From assembly GCA_937928455.1 (NCBI GenBank), contig CALFUG010000243.1:1-6383 (forward strand): DNA of 6,383 nucleotides. Reading direction: 5' to 3'. Positions 1 to 5,612 of the stretch are shown here, piece by piece. The notes beneath the pieces were generated by a model. It ran no database searches and had not been told where the DNA came from. It was given only the letters and a program-made list of their open reading frames with translations. Made by a program: the position numbers and the translations under genes. The DNA is from an uncultured Clostridia bacterium. GTDB taxonomy: Bacteria > Bacillota > Clostridia > Peptostreptococcales > Anaerovoracaceae. Within the stretch, counting starts at the first letter, position 1, and each line of letters opens with the position of its first letter.

Positions 1-855
1 AACAGTGAAATGCCGGTGATATATGGAGACACTTTTGTTCATGTAAGTGAGTTTGATAAAATTGTAGAAACATCCTATCCACTGGCGGAAATTCCGCTTC
101 CTAAAATCGGCCCGGTGGAAGAGGCTATCGGAAAAAATTGCGCATCCCTGATTGAAGATGGAAGCACCTTACAGTTGGGCATTGGCGCCATCCCTGATGC
201 CGTATTATATCAATTACAGGACAAGAAAAGCTTGGGAATCCATTCGGAAATGATTTCGGACGGTGTGGTAGACTTATATGAAAAAGGCGCCATCGATGGT
301 TCCGCAAAAACAATTCATAAGGGGAAAATGGTGGTAACATTCCTGATGGGGACCAAGCGTTTATATGATTTCTGTGCCAAAAATCCAATGATAGAAATGC
401 GGACTGTTGATTATGTGAATAATCCCACAGTCATTGCGCAAAACAGCAAAATGGTCAGTATTAATTCTTGCCTGCAAGTTGATTTTATGGGCCAAGTGGT
501 ATCCGACAGCATTGGGATTAAACAGTTTTCAGGGGTAGGTGGTCAGGTGGATTTTGTACGAGGTGCCGCCATGTCCTTGGATGGAAAGGGAAAAGCCATT
601 ATCGCCATGCCTTCTTCCACATTGAAAAAAGACGGAACGCGAATTTCTAAAATCGTGCCGTACATTGACCATGGTGCCGCAGTGACCACCTCGAGAAATG
701 ATGTGGACTACGTGGTGACGGAATTTGGCATTGCCCAGCTCAGAGGCAGAAATTTGAAGGATCGTGCCAGACAACTGATTGAAATTGCACATCCTGATTT
801 TCGAGAGGAATTAGAAAAAGCATTTCAAGAGAGATTTAATGCATCTTGTGAATAA
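1..855 (+). CDS. cat2: 4-hydroxybutyrate CoA-transferase (Cat2/AbfT type), 5'-truncated
   Basis: Transfers CoA, typically from acetyl-CoA, to 4-hydroxybutyrate, giving 4-hydroxybutyryl-CoA for dehydration to crotonyl-CoA; a cytosolic enzyme of the acetyl-CoA hydrolase/transferase family. The reading frame is open from base 1 (N-S-E precede the first Met at 10), and the family is about 430-440 residues, so the 284 codons seen are the C-terminal two thirds; the Met at base 10 is internal, not a start. Counting from that Met, the sequence shows the CoA/oxyanion glycine motif GIGAIP (57-62), the probable catalytic glutamate in GIHSEM (E80, codon 247-249), which forms the glutamyl-CoA thioester in this family, and the GVGGQVDF loop (175-182). 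About 200 residues follow the glutamate, as in the characterised clostridial enzyme. The 4-hydroxybutyrate dehydrogenase gene lies 62 bases downstream, which favours 4-hydroxybutyrate as substrate over acetate, succinate or butyrate. The family call is firm; the exact acyl specificity is inferred from similarity and context. Confidence 0.9.
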   Translation, partial: NSEMPVIYGDTFVHVSEFDKIVETSYPLAEIPLPKIGPVEEAIGKNCASLIEDGSTLQLGIGAIPDAVLYQLQDKKSLGIHSEMISDGVVDLYEKGAIDGSAKTIHKGKMVVTFLMGTKRLYDFCAKNPMIEMRTVDYVNNPTVIAQNSKMVSINSCLQVDFMGQVVSDSIGIKQFSGVGGQVDFVRGAAMSLDGKGKAIIAMPSSTLKKDGTRISKIVPYIDHGAAVTTSRNDVDYVVTEFGIAQLRGRNLKDRARQLIEIAHPDFREELEKAFQERFNASCE

Positions 856-904
856 AGAATCATGTTTTTCGAAATACTCGCATCAATAATTAAGTGGAAA
901 AGAA

Positions 905-911
905 AGGAAGG
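905..911 (+). promoter_or_regulatory. Ribosome binding site fixing the 4hbD start
   Basis: The purine run AGGAAGG lies 6 bases before the ATG at 918. The alternative in-frame GTG at 894 has only an AT-rich stretch ahead of it with no Shine-Dalgarno match, and it would add eight residues absent from the known clostridial 4-hydroxybutyrate dehydrogenase. The ATG at 918 is therefore preferred. Confidence 0.7.
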
Positions 912-917
912 GTTGTT

Positions 918-2042
918 ATGTTAGCATTAAGAGTGGTCCCAAAGATTTACTATTTTGACACCTTCAAAGAATTTAATGAGGAATTTTCCATCGGAGAAAA
1001 AGATCTTCTGGTAACCAATGAATGGATGTTTACACCATATGTGAAGCCCTTAAATATTAAAACCAATGTGGTGTTTCAGGAGAAGTATGGAAAGGGAGAA
1101 CCCTCGGATGAAATGATTGATGCCATGGCAAAGGACATGAAAGCCATGGACTTTGATCGTATCATTGCATTTGGCGGAGGAACCATTGTGGATATTTGTA
1201 AAATTCTGGCATTGGATATTCCCGAAAGAAGCGAAGATTTATTTATGGGGAAGGTAGCACCGCGAAAGGTGAAAGAGCTAGTGGTAGTGCCCACTACTTG
1301 TGGAACTGGCAGCGAAGTGACCAATGTAGCCATCGCTGAACTGAAAAATTTGAAGATTAAAAAAGGAATCGCAGTGGATGATACCTACGCAGACATTGCA
1401 GTATTGGTTCCGGAGTCTTTGGCAGGGCTTCCTGATTACGTATTTGCCACCAGTTCCATTGATGCATTGATTCATGCCTCAGAATCATACTTATCTCCCA
1501 AGGCGAATCCTTTCACGGAGATGTACTCCCTTGCAGCCATTGAAATGATTATGAGTGGATATAAAAAGATATTGGCAACGGGCAAATCGGATGCAGCAGC
1601 TCGAGCTCCTTATTTGAAAGATTTTCTGATTGCATCCAATTATGCAGGAATTGCCTTTGGAAATGCGGGATGTGCGGCGGTGCATGCATTGTCCTATTCC
1701 ATCGGTGGAGCATTCCATGTTCCCCACGGGGAAGCCAACTATCAATTCTTCACAGAAATTTTTAAGATGTATATGAGAAAAGACCCGGAGGGAAAAATAA
1801 AGAAAGCCAACGAAATATTTGCGAAAATATTAGAGTGTAATGTGGAGAAGGTATATGATAAGTTGGAGGAATTCCTGGGTCAAATCATGGTAAAAAAACC
1901 CTTGCGGGAGTATGGGATGACGGAGGATCAGGTGGATTCTTTTACCAAGTCCACGGTGGAAAATCAGCAAAGACTGTTAGGCAACAACTATGTATTCTTA
2001 GAGGATGAGGAAATTCGGGAAATATTTGCTAATTTGTATTAG
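918..2042 (+). CDS. 4hbD: NAD-dependent 4-hydroxybutyrate dehydrogenase (iron-type alcohol dehydrogenase)
   Basis: Interconverts succinate semialdehyde and 4-hydroxybutyrate with NAD(H) in the cytosol. In succinate-using clostridia it runs reductively, feeding the CoA-transferase encoded just upstream. The product is 374 residues, matching the approximately 371-residue Clostridium kluyveri enzyme. From memory of that protein the resemblance runs end to end, including the EKYG-GEPSDEM, PTTCGTGSEVTNV and KPLREYGM segments. The N-terminal dinucleotide-binding motif GGGT is followed by the family segment PTTCGTGSE. The C-terminal helical domain carries the expected metal ligands: D182 and H186 in IDALIH, H256 in AAVHAL, and H270 in VPHGE, with the 4- and 14-residue spacings of iron-type alcohol dehydrogenases. 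All four are intact, so the enzyme should be active. The start is the ATG at 918. It probably shares a transcript with the CoA-transferase, since the 62-base gap contains no terminator. The paralogue alternative, a butanol or propanediol dehydrogenase, is less likely. Confidence 0.93.
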   Translation: MLALRVVPKIYYFDTFKEFNEEFSIGEKDLLVTNEWMFTPYVKPLNIKTNVVFQEKYGKGEPSDEMIDAMAKDMKAMDFDRIIAFGGGTIVDICKILALDIPERSEDLFMGKVAPRKVKELVVVPTTCGTGSEVTNVAIAELKNLKIKKGIAVDDTYADIAVLVPESLAGLPDYVFATSSIDALIHASESYLSPKANPFTEMYSLAAIEMIMSGYKKILATGKSDAAARAPYLKDFLIASNYAGIAFGNAGCAAVHALSYSIGGAFHVPHGEANYQFFTEIFKMYMRKDPEGKIKKANEIFAKILECNVEKVYDKLEEFLGQIMVKKPLREYGMTEDQVDSFTKSTVENQQRLLGNNYVFLEDEEIREIFANLY

Positions 2043-2077
2043 AATGTAGGGTATGTAGAAGTAAGATAGGAGTAAAC

Positions 2078-2836
2078 ATGAACACCATTATCGTAACGGA
2101 AACCGCCAAAAATTTAAGGGCTTTGGGCAGGGCTGCTATGGCACCTTATCGAAACCTTTCCATGAAAGGGGCCTTGGTTTATGGGGTGGCGCTTATGGTT
2201 CCTCCTGCCCTAATTTCGATTTTATTTCAGGGAACCATGGGACAAAATGTTGCGGGTCTGTACACACTACTAGTGTCAGGTCCATTCACTTTGGGAATTT
2301 CGCTTTTCTTTTTGGCTATTTTTCGTCGGAGGAGCCCGGAGCTTTCCCAAGTTTTTTACGGGTTTGAGTATTACATCAAATCTCTAGGGCTGTTTTTATA
2401 TATGACTCTGCTGATAGTCTTGTGGACACTATTATTTATTGTACCCGGGATCATTGCCATGTTTCGCTACAGTCAAGCCTTTTATGTGTTGGCAGACCAT
2501 CCGGAATTTGGGATCATACAGTGTGTTAAAGAAAGCAAACGGTTAATGGATGGCAACAAAGGAAAATACTTTTATGTGACATTGAGCTTCATCGGTTGGT
2601 GGTTTTTATGTACAATCCCCATGGGGATTGTGGAAAAAATGCTGGTTGAGAATCCCTATTCTATGGGGTTGCAGTTATTGGCATTGGTGGCATATCTTCC
2701 TTATGCCTGGTTGCTCCCATATGTGTCTTTAACGCAGGTGGCTTTTTATGAAATCATAACGGGCAACTTGAAGGCAAATGCGGCAATTTCCGATATTTCT
2801 TCGTCGGAGATGAATCCGGAAGACGAGGTAAGATGA
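2078..2836 (+). CDS. DUF975-family polytopic membrane protein, function unknown
   Basis: A 252-residue integral membrane protein. Hydrophobic segments by eye lie at about 31-50, 58-82, 103-129, 165-185 and 196-224; some may be double spans, so the total could be five or six. The first 28 residues are mildly basic and amphipathic, and the last 25 are polar and acidic (DEVR end). The central block RYSQAFYVLADHPEF (130-144), then KESKRLMDGNKGKYF (151-165) and LSFIGWW (169-175), matches the pattern I know for DUF975 (PF06161), a family common in Firmicutes with no established biochemical role. The start is supported by TAGGAG at 2067-2072, six bases before the ATG. It begins 35 bases after the 4hbD stop with no terminator between, so it may be co-transcribed, and a hairpin terminator starts four bases after its own stop. 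Nothing in the sequence says it transports a fermentation acid; the neighbourhood alone does not prove that. Confidence 0.82.
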   Translation: MNTIIVTETAKNLRALGRAAMAPYRNLSMKGALVYGVALMVPPALISILFQGTMGQNVAGLYTLLVSGPFTLGISLFFLAIFRRRSPELSQVFYGFEYYIKSLGLFLYMTLLIVLWTLLFIVPGIIAMFRYSQAFYVLADHPEFGIIQCVKESKRLMDGNKGKYFYVTLSFIGWWFLCTIPMGIVEKMLVENPYSMGLQLLALVAYLPYAWLLPYVSLTQVAFYEIITGNLKANAAISDISSSEMNPEDEVR

Positions 2837-2840
2837 TGAT

Positions 2841-2864
2841 GGGGAGAGTTATGCTCTCCCTTTT
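2841..2864 (+). terminator. Probable Rho-independent terminator after the DUF975 gene
   Basis: A perfect 7-bp inverted repeat, GGGAGAG (2842-2848) and CTCTCCC (2854-2860), encloses the 5-base loop TTATG and is followed directly by TTTTC. A G-T pair at 2841/2861 can extend the stem. It starts four bases after the DUF975 stop codon. The T run is short (four), so termination may be incomplete. The next gene starts at 2885, so the hairpin would sit in the leader of any transcript entering that gene from upstream. The opposite strand has no T run after the stem, so it is not bidirectional. Confidence 0.65.
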
Positions 2865-2884
2865 CAAAAATTGAGGCTAAAATA

Positions 2885-4105
2885 ATGCAAACAAATTTTC
2901 ACGTGCTTCTCTTTGCAGGAGACATTAATGTCTATAGTGTGGCTAGGGCTTTTCATGATCAGTACGGCATTGTTCCGAAGGTCTATGGGAAGTACCGTGG
3001 TTTTCCTTGCGCCTATAGCAGAATCATGAATTATACGGCGGTTTATGATGTGGATCAGCCGGACACCTTTCAGGAGCTGGTTAAAACCTATGCTCAGGAT
3101 TTCCCAGATGAGCCGGTAATCGTGATGGGATGTGGAGATAGCTACGTTCAGCTGATTGGTGATTACAAAGGCAGTTTCCCCCCCAATGTGGTTGCACCAA
3201 CCATAGACGGGGATTTGATTCGCAATTTGACCCATAAAGAAAAGTTTTATCTGCGATGTGAGGAAATGGGGATTCCGTATCCGCAAACCTTTATTCACAG
3301 AAAAGAACTGAGTGGTAATTTTGAGTTGCCTTTTCAAGCACCGTATATCCTGAAGCCCTCCAATGGGATTATGTATTGGGCTCATCCCTTTCCCTTGCAA
3401 AAGAAGGTATATAAGGCGGAAACCCGGGAGGAATTGAACGGCATTCTGGCTATGATTTATGAATCGGGCTATGATGATAGTATCATTATTCAAGACTTCA
3501 TACCGGGTGATGACAGCTATATGCACGTTCTTACCAACTATTCTGATCGAAGTGGCAAAGTAAAGATGATGTGTATGGGGCATGTTCTTTTAGAAGAGCA
3601 TACACCTCATGGTATCGGAAATCATGCAGTTATCATCACGGAAAGAGTGCCATCCGTTGAAAAGAAATTGAAAGACTTGTTGGAGTCTATCGGTTATGTG
3701 GGATTTTCCAATTTTGATATTAAGTATGATCAACGAGATGGCATTTATAAGGTATTTGAAATTAACACCAGACAAGGAAGAAGCAACTACTATGTGACGG
3801 GTAGTGGAGAGAATATCGCCACTTTGGTGGTGGACGACTATATATATCAACAGGAGCTGGAGTTCCGTTCCGTGGCGAATGAACATCTTTGGATGGTGAT
3901 TCCGAAAGGTGTGGCCATGAAGTATATTCCTTATTCGGAATATAGACAAACCATCAAACGATTAATTCGGGAAAAGAAGTTTTCCAACCCCTTAAAGAAC
4001 AAAAAAGATGGTGGGGCCAAGCATCTCTATCATTTTAAACGGAATTACTATGGCCATTATATGAAGTACAAGAAGTATTTAGGAAAGGTCCAGGGTAATG
4101 GGTAA
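2885..4105 (+). CDS. ATP-grasp ligase, probable D-aspartate (or related) ligase of the peptidoglycan cross-bridge, Asl type
   Basis: A 406-residue ATP-grasp protein resembling, over its whole length, the D-aspartate ligase Asl(fm) of Enterococcus faecium (about 420 residues). That enzyme activates the beta-carboxyl of D-Asp as an acyl phosphate and joins it to the epsilon-amino group of L-Lys in UDP-MurNAc-pentapeptide, in the cytoplasm. Visible features are an N-terminal Rossmann-like region starting FAGDINVYSVARAF (about 10-23), an ATP-lid region from 140 to 200 including YILKPSNG, the nucleotide-binding strand IIQDFIPGDDS (201-211), and a C-terminal catalytic core with metal ligands D278 (NFDIKYD), E292 and N294 (FEINTRQGRSN). 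The last approximately 45 residues are rich in Lys, Tyr and His, which could favour membrane or polymer contact. GAGG at 2873-2876 supports the ATG. Its stop overlaps the MurE start by 8 bases, tying it to peptidoglycan synthesis. The ATP-grasp assignment is certain; D-Asp as substrate is inferred. D-Glu, L-Asp or another amino acid is possible, and no aspartate racemase gene is in the window. Confidence 0.78.
   Translation: MQTNFHVLLFAGDINVYSVARAFHDQYGIVPKVYGKYRGFPCAYSRIMNYTAVYDVDQPDTFQELVKTYAQDFPDEPVIVMGCGDSYVQLIGDYKGSFPPNVVAPTIDGDLIRNLTHKEKFYLRCEEMGIPYPQTFIHRKELSGNFELPFQAPYILKPSNGIMYWAHPFPLQKKVYKAETREELNGILAMIYESGYDDSIIIQDFIPGDDSYMHVLTNYSDRSGKVKMMCMGHVLLEEHTPHGIGNHAVIITERVPSVEKKLKDLLESIGYVGFSNFDIKYDQRDGIYKVFEINTRQGRSNYYVTGSGENIATLVVDDYIYQQELEFRSVANEHLWMVIPKGVAMKYIPYSEYRQTIKRLIREKKFSNPLKNKKDGGAKHLYHFKRNYYGHYMKYKKYLGKVQGNG
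4084..4095 (+). promoter_or_regulatory. Ribosome binding site for the MurE gene, inside the upstream gene
   Basis: AAAGG (4084-4088), followed by CAGGG (4091-4095), lies within the last codons of the ATP-grasp gene, ahead of the ATG at 4098. The start codon precedes the upstream stop (4103-4105), an ATGGGTAA-type overlap expected to couple translation of the two genes. Confidence 0.55.
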
Positions 4106-5612
4106 CCAAAAAAAGACATTGGGACATTATGCCTATTTGCTGGAAAAGGAAGGACTGCTGGCGGAACGTCTTCCAAATGATGTCAATATGGAAAATTCAG
4201 TGACTCATGTAACATATGACTCCAGGAAGGTTTGCCCCGGTACTTTGTTTGTTTGCAAAGGCGCCCACTTTGAACCGAAATACTTACGAGAAGCGGTTGC
4301 CAAGGGGGCCGTTGCATATATTGCTATAGTAGAATATCCGGAAGGAAGCGCTATTCCTTGTATTAAGGTGTTGGATATTCGAAAAGCTATCGCATTTTTG
4401 GCCAATGACTACTACGAAGAGCCCTGGAGAAATTTAACCCTGGTTGGTGTAACAGGAACCAAAGGCAAGTCTACCACTACATATTATATCAAGAGCATTT
4501 TAGATGAGTATCTGACCCATTCTGGTGGAAAAATGAGTGGAATATTATCCGGGATACAGAATTACGATGGTGTGATTGACGAAGAATCTCACTTAACGAC
4601 TCCGGAAACTTTCGAATTACATGAGCACTTTTGTAATGCGGTAGATTCCGGCATTACCCATCTCGCCATGGAAGTGAGTTCTCAAGCCTTAAAATATCAT
4701 AGAACCTTAGGAATCCCGTTTCAAGTGGGGATTTTTTTAAATATCGGCCAGGACCATATTTCCCAAATGGAACATCCGGATTTTGAAGATTATCTGGATG
4801 CGAAGCTACAATTATTTTCTCAGTGTGATACAGCGGTTATTCCACAAGGCGGTCCATATTTCCATCAGATCTGGGCAGCGGCCAAAGAGAACGCTTCTAA
4901 TGTGGTTACTTTCGGCCGAGATTCAACCAGCGATTTTTGGGGACATAGCTTAGTCGGCCATGAAGGGGGAACCCGGTTTTTCGTGAAAACACAAAATCAT
5001 GATGAACCCTTTGAAATCACCATGAAAGGGGATTTCAATGTAGACAATGCCCTGGCCGCCATTGCGGCCAGTAGTCTATTGGGAATTCCCGTTGCGACGA
5101 TTCGAAAAGGATTGGAAAAGGCCAAGGTACCGGGTAGAATGGAAGTTTTTTATGATCGACAAAAGGATTGTATCATTTATGTCGACTATGCCCATAATCA
5201 ATTGTCTTTTGAGACATTATTCCATTCTATCAAAGATGAATATCCGGATCGATGGATTTCTATCGTGTTTGGATGTCCCGGGAAAAAAGCCTTGGGGCGT
5301 AGGAGAGAGTTGGGAGAAATCGCTGGCAAGAATGCACAAAAAGTTTTTATTACGGAGGAAGATGCCGGGGAAGAGCCATTGGATGAGATATCCGAAGAAA
5401 TCGCAGTGTATGTAGCCAGAGAAAAAACTCCTTATGAGATTATACCGGATCGAGAACAGGCGATTTACCGTGCCATACAATCTGCGCCTGCTCATAGTGT
5501 GGTGCTGATTACCGGAAAAGGCAGAGAAACCCGACAGAAAAGGGGCACCGAATATATAGATACCCCTTCGGATGTTGAAATCGTAGAAAGGGTGATATCC
5601 CATGAGAGATAG
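4098..5612 (+). CDS. murE: UDP-N-acetylmuramyl-tripeptide synthetase (MurE-type Mur ligase), non-DAP specificity motif
   Basis: Adds the third residue, a diamino acid, to UDP-MurNAc-L-Ala-D-Glu using ATP, in the cytoplasm. The 504 residues contain all three Mur ligase domains. The N-terminal UDP-binding domain shows VTYDSRKVCPGTLFVC. The central ATPase has the P-loop GVTGTKGKST (117-126, K124), TTPE, EVSSQAL, NIGQDH and the probable carbamylated lysine K236 in YLDAKLQLF. The C-terminal domain has VPGRME, VDYAHN (362-367) and GKGRE (473-477). Where meso-DAP enzymes carry DNPR, this protein reads EDAG (421-424, within TEEDAGEE). The DAP-binding arginine is therefore missing, and L-Lys, L-Orn or another amine is the more likely substrate. 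The overlap with an Asl-type ligase upstream and NAD kinase downstream marks a peptidoglycan operon. It could be the organism's only MurE or a second specialised paralogue; the window cannot decide. Family certainty is high, substrate certainty moderate. Confidence 0.9.
   Translation: MGNQKKTLGHYAYLLEKEGLLAERLPNDVNMENSVTHVTYDSRKVCPGTLFVCKGAHFEPKYLREAVAKGAVAYIAIVEYPEGSAIPCIKVLDIRKAIAFLANDYYEEPWRNLTLVGVTGTKGKSTTTYYIKSILDEYLTHSGGKMSGILSGIQNYDGVIDEESHLTTPETFELHEHFCNAVDSGITHLAMEVSSQALKYHRTLGIPFQVGIFLNIGQDHISQMEHPDFEDYLDAKLQLFSQCDTAVIPQGGPYFHQIWAAAKENASNVVTFGRDSTSDFWGHSLVGHEGGTRFFVKTQNHDEPFEITMKGDFNVDNALAAIAASSLLGIPVATIRKGLEKAKVPGRMEVFYDRQKDCIIYVDYAHNQLSFETLFHSIKDEYPDRWISIVFGCPGKKALGRRRELGEIAGKNAQKVFITEEDAGEEPLDEISEEIAVYVAREKTPYEIIPDREQAIYRAIQSAPAHSVVLITGKGRETRQKRGTEYIDTPSDVEIVERVISHER
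5588..5595 (+). promoter_or_regulatory. Ribosome binding site for NAD kinase, inside murE
   Basis: AAGGGTGA is a near match to the full anti-Shine-Dalgarno complement AAGGAGGTGA. It lies within the last murE codons, six bases before the ATG at 5602, and fixes that start. Confidence 0.65.

Noticed and set aside
894..917. GTG at 894 as an upstream start for 4hbD
   Set aside because: No ribosome binding site precedes it, and the extension is not present in the known enzyme; the ATG at 918 has AGGAAGG six bases upstream.
2768..2797. Possible sigma-A promoter inside the DUF975 gene: TTGAAG (2768-2773), 18-base spacer, GATATT (2792-2797)
   Set aside because: Only four of six matches in each box, with no TG extension, in AT-rich coding sequence; too weak to annotate. 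It is the best place I could see for an internal promoter of the downstream operon.
3178..3184. Run of seven C in the ATP-grasp gene as a frameshift or slippage site
   Set aside because: The frame continues through it with conserved family sequence on both sides, and no alternative frame gives a sensible product.
2864..3583. Long minus-strand open frame of 239 codons opposite the ATP-grasp gene
   Set aside because: It lies wholly antisense to a well-supported conserved gene, has no recognisable domain, and its composition (rich in His, Ile, Asn) looks like a reverse-strand shadow.
2885..5612. Cyanophycin-synthetase-like split system (ATP-grasp plus Mur ligase, as fused in CphA) making an amino acid polymer
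   Set aside because: The domain pairing is reminiscent, but the Mur ligase has a full UDP-MurNAc-binding MurE N-terminal domain, and the ATP-grasp protein matches Asl along its length, so peptidoglycan synthesis explains both better.
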